Positions 56,333 to 64,000 of a stretch of DNA of 64,000 nucleotides are shown here, one piece after another. The DNA is taken from the NCBI GenBank assembly GCA_019096155.1, contig JAHCVI010000002.1:2604001-2668000 (forward strand). The letters are read 5' to 3'. Every line of letters starts with the position of its first letter. Position 1 is the stretch's first letter. The notes beneath the pieces are model-generated. The model searched no databases. It was not told the DNA's origin and saw nothing but the letters and a program-made list of their open reading frames with translations. The position numbers were made by a program, and so were the translations under genes. This stretch comes from Staphylotrichum longicolle. Lineage: Eukaryota; Ascomycota; Sordariomycetes; Sordariales; Chaetomiaceae.

Positions 56333-56624
56333 CCTATAGATATAATATTAGAGTGGAAAGGTCTTCACAAGGGAGGGAATATATACCTGATATTTGGTTT
56401 TGATAGATTGGGATTTAAGCGTTGATGGTGAAATATAGTTGTATGCTATCGTTGAGTGAGCTGTTTAGAAGAGGTTCTGACATCTAGCAAGGGAAACGGT
56501 GAAGCTCTGAACCGATTCTTCTTTTATATTATAGAGTCCTCTAGCTTTACCCCTCTTTTCATTTTCACAACAATGCCCTATCTAGGCTTGCTTTCTCGTC
56601 TGCATTTCCTTAATTAGCGAGTAT

Positions 56625-56931
56625 AGTATCGGTGTGCTGCCAACGACCCGTGCGGCCTACACCAATCCAACATGCAAAACAACTGCGCCGCGTCCTTCCT
56701 TGCTTTCTTGTTGCATTGATCTTGCAACAGTATCGGTGTGCTGCCAACGACCCGTGCGGCCCATACCATTCCAATATGCAGCAACTGCGCCGCGCCCTTC
56801 CTTGCTTTCTTGTTGCATTGATCTTGCAACAGTATCGGTGTGCTGCCAACGACCCGTGCGGCCCATACCATTCCAATATGCAGCAACTGCGCCACGCCCT
56901 TCGGTGACGAATCGTCCGGTCGAACCGCTTC
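56625..56931. repeat. Tandem repeat, period about 103 bp, three copies
   Basis: Three head-to-tail copies start at 56625, 56729 and 56831 (periods 104 and 102 bp), each opening AGTATCGGTGTGCTGCCAAC and followed by GACCCGTGCGGCC. The third is cut off at about 56901, where the sequence becomes unique. A further partial copy (CTTCCTTGCTTTTTTGTTG to GACCCGTGCGGCC) lies at about 57365-57436. The copies differ by small indels and substitutions. Confidence 0.85.
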
Positions 56932-57364
56932 TGAAAGGGTTCGGGCCGATGAAGGGTGCCTCACACAGTCGGATAAGTGATTTGGTAGAGCCAAAGGGTC
57001 TACGACAAGCTGCACAAGCAGTCTAGTCTCAACAGGATCCAAGCTACTGAATGTGAATTGCTTACCAATGAAGCTCTAACCTACCTCAACGAGTGACTGT
57101 CTAGCTGGTATAGATTTATGATGATTCTTTGTCCTGATTCCCTTGTTCCTACTGCTCGCTGTGGGCAACTGTCTACCCCGGGCTATCCTGATCGCCCGTG
57201 GTAGCCAACTATCCTAGGCTACCTTCCGCCTTTCGTCCCGGGTAGCCAACGTCCCGAGGCTACTCGTCTGTCCTGCATGCGGCTGTGACCCTTCTCGATC
57301 GTGATTAGCGCTGGTTACGCCGCACAACCCTACCTGGCCTCTTTTTATAGTTGGGTCGTGACAC

Positions 57365-57436
57365 CTTCCTTGCTTTTTTGTTGTAGTGATCTTGCAATAA
57401 TACCGGTGTGCTGCCAACGACCCGTGCGGCCTGCAT
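57365..57436. repeat. Isolated partial copy of the 103-bp repeat
   Basis: The second half of one unit joined to the first half of the next (TTGCTTTTTTGTTGTAGTGA.. then GTGTGCTGCCAACGACCCGT), about 430 bp from the main array. Confidence 0.7.
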
Positions 57437-57960
57437 TGTCGTGAGCAAGTGGCAAGGGTGAGAGCTGTCTGTCGGAAACGTGGAACCGCGACCACACGGG
57501 GCGTCTCTGCATGTGGTCCAATAGTGTCGGAGTGCTTGTTGTCGCTGTCAACAATCTCAAACTCGGTCTCTCCGGGTTTACGCTTCTGGGCCGGGGTAGA
57601 TGTAATCGTCCTCGACTGTTGAGTGCTGTCGTACTATTAGCCTGGTACCGCTGAGGCATGAGCGTTTGTTTCTCGGCCTGGTTTCAGACTGTCACAAGCT
57701 CCACCGAGCAGCAGTGGAAGCTCTGGATCAATCGACGGACTGTGGATCACAGCATTGAGATATGAGAAATGGGCAAGTGGTGCGCAGGATGCAGCCATGT
57801 TCATGGTTGCGTCGGGGATTTTTTGCCCTGCTAGCCCATGTGAACACTGCGCAGCACCTGACACAGACCTCCTCGTCAGGTAGCAACAACTCGGCTGGGT
57901 TCTGAATACGACCGCCCTTGCTATAGCCATCTCAAGCACGAGAAGTCCCCTGCAATGTTA
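57420..57960 (-). pseudogene. Decayed gene remnant with a cysteine-rich motif
   Basis: On the minus strand, coding-like segments in more than one frame include NPAELLLPDEEVCVRCCAVF, then HEHGCILRTTCPF, and further down KRKPGETEFEIVDSDNKHSD. The first pair looks like the zinc-binding core (CxxCC ... HxHGC) of a small fungal protein family. Stop codons and lack of a start separate them, so this is most likely a remnant, or a gene with introns I could not resolve. Confidence 0.35.
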
Positions 57961-58455
57961 CGTGGCTCGGGTGGTTGGATGCGTACATAAGGTACGGTAT
58001 AAATTATTGATAGGACGCAGTAAGAACATTTAGAGTCACCTGCAGATACGGGACCTAGGTGGGGTTTAATCTATAATTGGAAAGAGGGGAAGACTGGGAA
58101 GGTTGGAGGACTCTTGTGAGGTGAAGAATGCTCTCAGGGGTTTAGTGACTTCCCTCGCTGCTTCCTGTGTCAAGAGCAAAACCTCTCGGTGCTTAAAAGC
58201 TCGAGGCTTCCCTGACCAAGACTGCTCTTCGCACCAGCCAAGTCAAGTCGCTCTACTCGCTCGACAGCAACCAGACTTTAGGTATGTTGTTCTTCTAACT
58301 TATAAAATGTCAATACCTTTTAACTCACTCAACTATAGCACACTACGGTATTTTGCAATCAAGAGTCGAACTCTAATATCCTTCTGGGAACTGGACGTTA
58401 GGTAAATATTCTCTCCTTTGCAAACACCCTTCTTCTCTAATACTATATCTATAGG

Positions 58456-58794
58456 ATGTTGTACAAGCTCTCCGTTGTAGCTATGAGCGCCTTTGCTCTC
58501 CTCTCCAACGGCGCAGTCGTCAACTATTACAGCGATCAGAACTGCCAGAATCAAATCGGCCAGCGTAATGTCTGGGATAACACCTGCGCTACTGGAACTG
58601 GCGGTTACCAGTCATTCAAGGTTGTCTACCGAGGAGGTGCCAATCAGATCCTCACTACTTATAGTCGGGATGCCTGTGCAGGCCCGGTTTATACCTGCAT
58701 CGCAGCAGGTGATGTTGGCAATTGTTATGTCGCCTATGGAGGAGATGGTGGAAGTAATGCAATGAGCTCTGGCACTGGATGTGGGATCGTCTAG
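58456..58794 (+). CDS. Small secreted six-cysteine protein, copy B
   Basis: 112 residues, with a signal peptide (MLYKLSVVAMSAFALLSNG) and a mature part AVVNYYSDQNCQNQIGQRNV.. carrying six cysteines in the same order as copy A and ending GGDGGSNAMSSGTGCGIV. An intron at 58402-58454 (GTAAAT..CTATAG, 53 nt) ends one base before the ATG, as in copy A. The two are divergent, 2.1 kb apart, with the 103-bp repeat array in between. Roles as effector or antimicrobial protein are inference. Confidence 0.8.
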   Translation: MLYKLSVVAMSAFALLSNGAVVNYYSDQNCQNQIGQRNVWDNTCATGTGGYQSFKVVYRGGANQILTTYSRDACAGPVYTCIAAGDVGNCYVAYGGDGGSNAMSSGTGCGIV

Positions 58795-58989
58795 AGACAT
58801 TTCGTCTCAAGCTATTGAAGGAGGGCAGGAGCTCTTTGTGTAGCTAAGGATAGCCTTTGTAGTATTGAAAACTCACTAGCTTAGCAGTCACCAGTAGCTT
58901 CTAATTTAGAGCTATTCCTCCTTACGAGACCTCTATCAGTGATCATATTACGCTACCTTCCTCGACGAGTTGAGCTTGTTATACGTGCA

Positions 58990-59510
58990 TTATACTTAGC
59001 ACTTAATTATCGCACTTCCCATTTATTACACTTCGCACTGATCGCACTTCGCACTGATCGCACTTCGTACTAATCGTACTTTGCACTCATCGCTTTTCGC
59101 ACTGATCATAGTTTGCACTCATCGCTTTGCACTCATCGCACTTTGCACTTATCGCTTTGCACTCATCGCACTTCGCACTCTTCGCACTTATTGCACTTTG
59201 CACTCATCGCACTTGTATCGTACTTCGCACTTGTTGCACTTCGCACTCGTCGCACTTCGCATTCGTCGCACTTCGCATTCGTCGCACTTCGCATTCGTCG
59301 CACTTCGCATTCGTCGCACTTCGCATTCGTCGCACTTCGCACACGTCGCACTTCGCATTCGTCGCACTTCGCACACGTCGCATTTCATACCTATCACACT
59401 TCGCACCTATCGCACTCATCGCACTCATCGCACTTCGCACCTACTGCACTTATCGCACTTCGCACCTATTGCACTTATCGCACTTCGCACTTGTTACGCT
59501 TCGTCGTGCT
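58990..59510. repeat. 16-bp satellite (CGCACTTCGCATTCGT)
   Basis: About 500 bp of imperfect tandem units around CGCACTTCGCA with a 5-nt variable end, most regular (16-bp period, CGCACTTCGCATTCGT) at 59240-59370. Because 16 is not a multiple of three, the unit cycles through all frames every 48 bp and leaves long open frames on both strands that are not genes. Confidence 0.9.
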
Positions 59511-61272
59511 TTGCCCTTATTTCCTTTGCATTTCTAATTATCGCGCCCCAGAGCTGCGCCATTCTCAGCGCTCTCATTAAGAGAGTCTTTGTCGACTAGT
59601 TTGGTAGACCACTTTCATTAGCAGTCCTATCTCATCCCTCGGCGCATCTCTGCCAGCAGGCGTGGCTACTATTCCTATAAACTACCATCGGTATGCTTAA
59701 CTCGACCCTCCTCATGCACGCTGGCAAGCTGTCAAAAGCCTAGTCCCATTGTATTCTCTCGGGGCTGCTCTAGTGAATCCTCAACTAGGAGTTCTTGATC
59801 TCTCTGTAGCTAGGTCTACGGCTGCTCATTTGTAGGCAGCTCGTTCTCCTATTAGTAGATTGCCATCTCGTTTCTAGCAGTGTTTGGCTCCTAACAGTGT
59901 ATAGCTCCTATGTCCAGGGCGGTTTCCCTCGCTTTCGCATTATTCTCCTCATCGGCACAAGTCTTCTTCACGAGTTGCCCTGCTGGCTGATAGAGAAAGA
60001 TAGGCATGAAGAGGCCTGGGCAATCTAGAAAGAGGCAGAGCTTGATCGTTAATCACAAGGCATCTAGAGGCTGCCTCGACTCCCCACATAGTTACCCGGG
60101 GATAAAACCGCTGTCCTCGCCTGTCCTTCTTATAGTAGTACGATTAAATAAATCTCCTAGGACGAAGAATACAAGTGATGGGCATAGGCCTGTCAGCGGT
60201 CAGTGCGCTAACAGTGTGCTGGCCGATAGCCGATAGCGTGTCATCAAAAGCCAGTGGCCCTGACAGCTACAAGCAGGCCTCGAACATAGAAGACAGATGA
60301 ATCAATCAGATAGCCATCAACCCATCAGTAGAAATTGGGCATCAACAAGCTATATATCCCTCTCGATAGGACTAACCTCCGCTTAAGTTTCAGAGCCTAG
60401 GCAAAGGCCTCGAAGAAAACCTAGGCTACTAGGCTTTTAGGATAGTGATCTTCTATTGTAGAGATATACTATTGAACAAGTGTGAACACACTCACATACC
60501 TAAACACTCCACCATACCTAGTCTCGATGTCTGACTAGAAGGAGGGAGATGTCTAGGAATAGGGGATGAAGCAGCTTCAACAAGCTACAGCTCACAATGG
60601 CTCTGGGAGGGACTCTCACGCGTGACGAGTGTAAAGGGGATCACTAGCCCTCTCGTCAGTGATCAATGAGTCTGGACCTTCGTCCTGGAACCTGTGGAAA
60701 GGCAAGAAGTCTTTGTGTTTGTTCTCTAAGGAAAAGCACCTTCGTGCCGCCTTGCCTCTGAACTCTGGTCTCGGGGCCGGCGCAGTCTTAAATACAGGTC
60801 CATGAGGGGGGGGAGGAGAAACCCCTGAAAATGCTATGAAGTCAGAAAGGAAGTAGGGCCTCCCTTCTCGTAACATCAAGAGTTCAAATTCGCCTGCCTC
60901 GCTTCTACTTTAGGGGGCTCAGGTCTACTTCTAAATATATATTTGGTGACCAGTGAACTTGGCTAATGAAAGCAACGCAATGAGAAAAACGGAAAACAAA
61001 GATACTGGCCCTCTGCCCAGAGCAGTGGGACCAAGGAAAAAGGTGCCTCCATGGGAAAAACCTTGGTCCCCAGATCGATATAGTCTCTTTAGACAATAGG
61101 GGCTGTCAACTTAGTTAAAGACGTCAAATACTAGTAGGGCCGGGCCCCTACAAAAACTCAATCCTTTCATGCCCCAGTTGAAGTCCTCGCGAAACCACAA
61201 AACTTGCAAAGCCACCCCAAACACTGCACATCACGCTTTCTCCGTTCCTTAACCCCCACTTTCAGTTTGACG
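59511..61272. other. Repeat-rich intergenic region, probably decayed transposon
   Basis: About 1.76 kb without a gene. A segment near 59990-60055 reads like a transposon reading frame (GAAGAGGCCTGGGCAATCTAGAAAGAGGC, with TAG where TGG would restore Trp), which is a RIP-type change. Further features are AT-rich runs (60380-60480), a stem-loop at 61027-61070 and a near-palindrome at about 61132-61150. Identity of the element was not established. Confidence 0.4.
61027..61070. other. Perfect 10-bp stem-loop
   Basis: GGGACCAAGG (61027-61036) and CCTTGGTCCC (61061-61070) are perfect inverted copies around a 24-nt loop, about 200 bp upstream of the APH-like gene. It may be a regulatory element or a relic of a transposon end. 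Confidence 0.5.
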
Positions 61273-62547
61273 ATGACTCAACCATTGGAAATTGATGGTG
61301 CCAAGACTGGCAAATCAACGCCGCCGCACCATCCGAATCATGGAGTTCACATGTCGGTCATAGACATCGAAAGCATCCTGCAGAGCACATTTCCAGGCTC
61401 AAAGCTACTCGGGGTAAACCCTTTGGATTCCGGAAAATCATTCAACAACAGAATATATTTTCTACGAGTGAGACTGGGTTCTCTCGGCGACGCGCGGTCT
61501 CGGAGCGAGGAGCTAGTGCTCAAGATCAACGGGCGGCCATTCGGCGCCGCCAAGGTTATCAACGAAGTGTGTTGTCTGTGGATCCTTGAGAAGATTTGCC
61601 CCGACGTCCCGTCGCCTCGCGTGTTTGCGTGGTCTGAGGATGGAACGACCACTGTGTCGATTGACCGGCGTAGCGGACCAGCCAAGATCTCCCACAACGG
61701 GCAACAAACTGGTAGAGACGCCGGCCCGGGCTGGGTTCTCATGTCCAAGGCTCAGGGCGAGGCCCTTTCCTTGATCAATCTTGAACCCGAGGAGATGGCT
61801 TGCATCGGTTCGCAGCTGGCAGACATCGTGGCTCGTTGGCGGAAGAGCATACCGTCACAATCGTACTGTGGGTCAGTCATGTTGTCGGAAGAGCAAGATC
61901 CTGGGTTACCACACTTGCCAATGTCGCCAGACCCGACGAGGCCGTGGTTCAAGATCACGGGGATTGTAGGCGACGCCATCACGTTTGACGTCCCCGTGAG
62001 GAGTCACAGAGACTACCTAAGAATCAAAGTCGAAGACAAGCTCAGGCAGCTGCAAACCACCGACATATTTCTTCCGAACCGGTACCTGTCACCCCTACTG
62101 ACTGCCTTTGTGTCCGACACACTTCCCACATTGAAGCTCGCCAACGAGGCGGCCGAGTTCGTCTTCACCCACTTCGACCTCTCGCCGCGCAACGTGCTTG
62201 TGTCAGGGACACCGCCGATGGTGACGGGGCTGGTCGACTTTGAGTTCTCTGGCTTCTTCCCCAAGGTTGATGAGTTTGTCAACGACTACGTCGACAACGG
62301 AGGTGACTGGGCGTCTGCGGCGTACTCGGCATACTTAGGCCGGCTGGCAGAACTTGGAGTGGATACGCCCGCGCACGGCATCGATGAAGTCGTGTGGAGG
62401 CAGGCTTACTGGTTTGGGCAGATGACTGAGCACATTGCTCCGTGGTGGTTGCCAGGGGACGAGGGTGAGGAGGGATTGAAAGCCGCGCTACGGGAATCGG
62501 CAGCTGTTGTCCAGGAGATGCTGAGGAACTTTGAGAAAGTAAATTGA
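61273..62547 (+). CDS. Aminoglycoside phosphotransferase (APH)-like kinase
   Basis: Single exon, 424 residues from MTQPLEIDGA. Kinase-fold motifs: SGKSFNNRIYFLRV (N-lobe strand), LVLKINGRPFGAAKVINEVC (Lys and Glu), WVLMSKAQGEAL (hinge), the catalytic loop FVFTHFDLSPRNVLVSG (HxD..N) and the metal-binding VDFEFSGFFPKVDEF. Members of this fungal family phosphorylate unknown small molecules. It lies just inside the second tRNA-Ile and reads towards it. Confidence 0.85.
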   Translation: MTQPLEIDGAKTGKSTPPHHPNHGVHMSVIDIESILQSTFPGSKLLGVNPLDSGKSFNNRIYFLRVRLGSLGDARSRSEELVLKINGRPFGAAKVINEVCCLWILEKICPDVPSPRVFAWSEDGTTTVSIDRRSGPAKISHNGQQTGRDAGPGWVLMSKAQGEALSLINLEPEEMACIGSQLADIVARWRKSIPSQSYCGSVMLSEEQDPGLPHLPMSPDPTRPWFKITGIVGDAITFDVPVRSHRDYLRIKVEDKLRQLQTTDIFLPNRYLSPLLTAFVSDTLPTLKLANEAAEFVFTHFDLSPRNVLVSGTPPMVTGLVDFEFSGFFPKVDEFVNDYVDNGGDWASAAYSAYLGRLAELGVDTPAHGIDEVVWRQAYWFGQMTEHIAPWWLPGDEGEEGLKAALRESAAVVQEMLRNFEKVN

Positions 62548-62605
62548 CGAGATTCAATGTAGACGGTTCATTTTGCATTGGCTTAACGAGTTGGAAAGAA
62601 AATAC

Positions 62606-62667
62606 GGGCAAAATGTAAAAGAAATGCCAGTAACAGGGCAACATGTAAAAGAAATGCCCCAGTAACA
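62606..62667. repeat. Tandem duplication of the tRNA-Ile 3' end and flank
   Basis: A 30-bp unit (62606-62635) and a 32-bp unit (62636-62667) are direct neighbours and near-identical (GGGCAA.ATGTAAAAGAAATGCC..). The second is the 3' end of the tRNA plus its flank. They differ by one substitution and two C residues in the run that encodes the acceptor stem. Confidence 0.8.
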
Positions 62668-62750
62668 GGATTGAACTGTTGACCTTCGCATGACATGATA
62701 TAGTGGAAACTATATTAGTACGACGCTCTAACCAGCTGAGCTAACCGGGC
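62655..62750 (-). tRNA. tRNA-Ile(AAU) with a 21-nt intron; acceptor stem abnormal
   Basis: Same mature sequence as the tRNA at 41233 from GCCCGGT through the T arm, with anticodon AAT at 62716-62714 and an intron at 62712-62692 that differs in length and sequence. After the T arm the 3' strand reads ACTGGGGC instead of ACTGGGC, so the terminal G1 faces G rather than C unless the extra G is bulged out. It could be a working gene with an odd end, a pseudogene or a local base error. Confidence 0.75.
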
Positions 62751-63168
62751 GGATGTGATTGGATAAGTTCCCTCCCCGCACTTCAACATAATCCCCCGAT
62801 GCTACCGCATCCGGACGACAGCAAGGTTGCGTTTCTCGTCAACGTTCCAAAGACTCACCAACGTTTATCGCCGATCGCGTTGGTACACACACGCGATGCC
62901 ACCAGCTGATCCATCTCAAACTTGCCAAAGGTCACCACGAACAAAAAGACTGGAACAAACCGGAGGGTGAAAACAAGGAGTGAGAACATGGTAAGAACCA
63001 AACCTCGAGCTGCACTACCCGGAGGCTAGAGGAAAGTCCGGCCCAGACTGCAATTAGCGCTACAAACGCAATTAAAGGAACTGATACCCTAAATTGAAAC
63101 TTTCATCCAGTCTTTGCCAGCGGTCAAAACACTCTTCTTAACATCCAGTAGCCCGCCTTAGAACTCAG
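62751..63168. other. Intergenic region
   Basis: 418 bp between the tRNA and the CorA-like gene; nothing recognised. Confidence 0.5.
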
Positions 63169-64000
63169 CTACACATCATTCAGCTCAGGCTCTCTGGTCA
63201 GGTTGGTCCCGGTGGCGTTCCCTTTCCCCTTTCGTCTTCGTCGCGCATTGAAAGGAGGAGATGCCCAAAACGTCGACCGCCGCTCATCTTCTGAGTCATG
63301 ATCGCCACGACTGGGTTTCTCTGATTTCGCAGGATTGTTCGTTGCACTGTCCTTGTTCCTGGGAAAGAATGGCAGGGGATTCATGCCTGAAAGGCGTTGG
63401 ACGATGAATGGCTTGATCCTTTGTCGGTCAACGAACAACACAAGGCTGACAGCCACAATGTACGTGAAGACCGCAACTACAACCATGGTGATGGTGTATT
63501 GGTCTTTCATGCCCTTGAGTGCTTCTTCGTGGAGAAGGTCCATGCTGAAGACAGCCTGGGGCAACTCTTGGTTAGCCTAGGTAGTTTTATTTCAAACCTT
63601 TAGATTTGACATATTGCCAATGGACTGGGCGCATACCGTAACAAAACCAAGTGGCAGATAGAAGATTGTCACAACGGTGAAGATGATGATGTACCGATTC
63701 ATCGATGTTGATTTCGATGCTTCCATCAGGGTATTTGTGTTGAAAAGCTAGCGCAGTCCCTTGTTAGCTTGTTTTCGGGCTTTCGAAATCTCCTCCATAA
63801 GAGTTGAAATCCGTGTTGCGTACCGCATCCCGCAGTCCCCGAATCTCATCTGTTTTCGTTTCCATACGTCTAATGAGCCTACCCTCGAGGTGCGAGAAGT
63901 CATCGAACAGTGCATCCCAATTTTTTCGAATAATATCTGCGGAGTTGGCGTGAGTCTCCCGGCCGGATTTGGACTGCTCTGCCCGCTCCGACCAGCGGAT
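63169..64000 (-). CDS. CorA-like Mg2+ transporter domain protein, 5' part outside window
   Basis: Three exons are visible: 64000-63824 (partial; IRWSERAEQSKSGRETHANS .. EIRGLRDA), 63747-63637 (LFNTNTLMEASKSTSMNRYI, IIIFTVVTIFYLPLGFVT) and 63555-63169 (AVFSMDLLHEEALKGMKDQY, then a second helix TITMVVVAVFTYIVAVSLVL, ending EPELNDV). Introns 63823-63748 and 63636-63556 have canonical ends. The pair of C-terminal helices with FYLPLGFVT between a coiled region and the membrane is the fungal CorA-like pattern. The usual GMN filter after the first helix is replaced by SMD, so ion transport is uncertain. The N-terminal part, which often carries other domains, lies beyond the right edge. Confidence 0.85.

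Noticed and set aside
56600..57440. CRISPR-like look of repeated units
   Set aside because: Units are directly adjacent without unique spacers, and the genome is fungal; a plain tandem repeat.
59081..59599. Three overlapping long open frames on the plus strand and others on the minus strand
   Set aside because: They are products of the 16-bp satellite, which contains no stops in any frame; no signal, domain or start context.
60880..60920. B-box-like GAGTTCAAATTCGCC, possible tRNA
   Set aside because: Flanks do not form T, D or acceptor stems.

Overview
The window is nuclear DNA of a filamentous ascomycete (Pezizomycotina, most likely a Sordariomycete). The genes have one to three short introns of about 50-80 nt with GT..AG ends. 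The families are fungal: Trs31/TRAPPC5, SGT1, fungal ceramide glucosyltransferase, SEN2, a full-length ABCC transporter, a C2H2/fungal_trans regulator, WSC repeats, GT32 and CorA-like proteins. AT-rich patches with C-to-T type nonsense changes resemble RIP-decayed repeats. No bacterial, phage or CRISPR features were seen.

Layout. 0-11 kb is gene-sparse: a short mitochondrial-type protein, a RidA-family enzyme with one intron, a single-span membrane protein, a long gene-empty stretch (4.7-8.5 kb) and a Fic-domain (AMPylase-type) gene with a perfect hairpin upstream. 11.3-30.1 kb is a dense, well-conserved block: a small hypothetical protein, TRS31, SGT1, ceramide glucosyltransferase, SEN2, a 1490-residue ABCC transporter and a 900-residue zinc-finger regulator. 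30.5-40.2 kb holds accessory enzymes on the minus strand: a secreted FAD oxidoreductase, a P-loop kinase-like protein, an APH-like phosphotransferase, a GFA-family protein and a four-WSC-domain surface protein.

41.2-62.8 kb is bounded by two tRNA-Ile(AAU) genes in opposite orientation with identical mature sequence over most of their length but different introns. Inside lie a small cysteine-rich protein, a frame-broken kinase-like gene, a trio of accessory enzymes (EthD protein, medium-chain reductase, CocE-type hydrolase), a GT32 mannosyltransferase-like gene and then a repeat-rich segment. That segment carries the most unusual gene of the window, an N-terminal J domain followed by about 14 C2H2-like fingers and a spliced C-terminal Zn2Cys6 cluster. 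It also has two paralogous secreted six-cysteine proteins in divergent orientation, a ~103-bp tandem repeat, a 16-bp satellite and decayed coding remnants. An APH-like gene and the 3' half of a CorA-like transporter close the window.

A caution on sequence quality: five genes (ceramide glucosyltransferase, FAD oxidoreductase, kinase-like, CocE-type hydrolase, Fic) show reading-frame breaks, nearly all of which behave as one missing base, mostly in GC-rich stretches, while the flanking coding sequence is well preserved. Assembly deletions are at least as likely as true pseudogenes. All functional names come from sequence recognition by eye; no database search was run.
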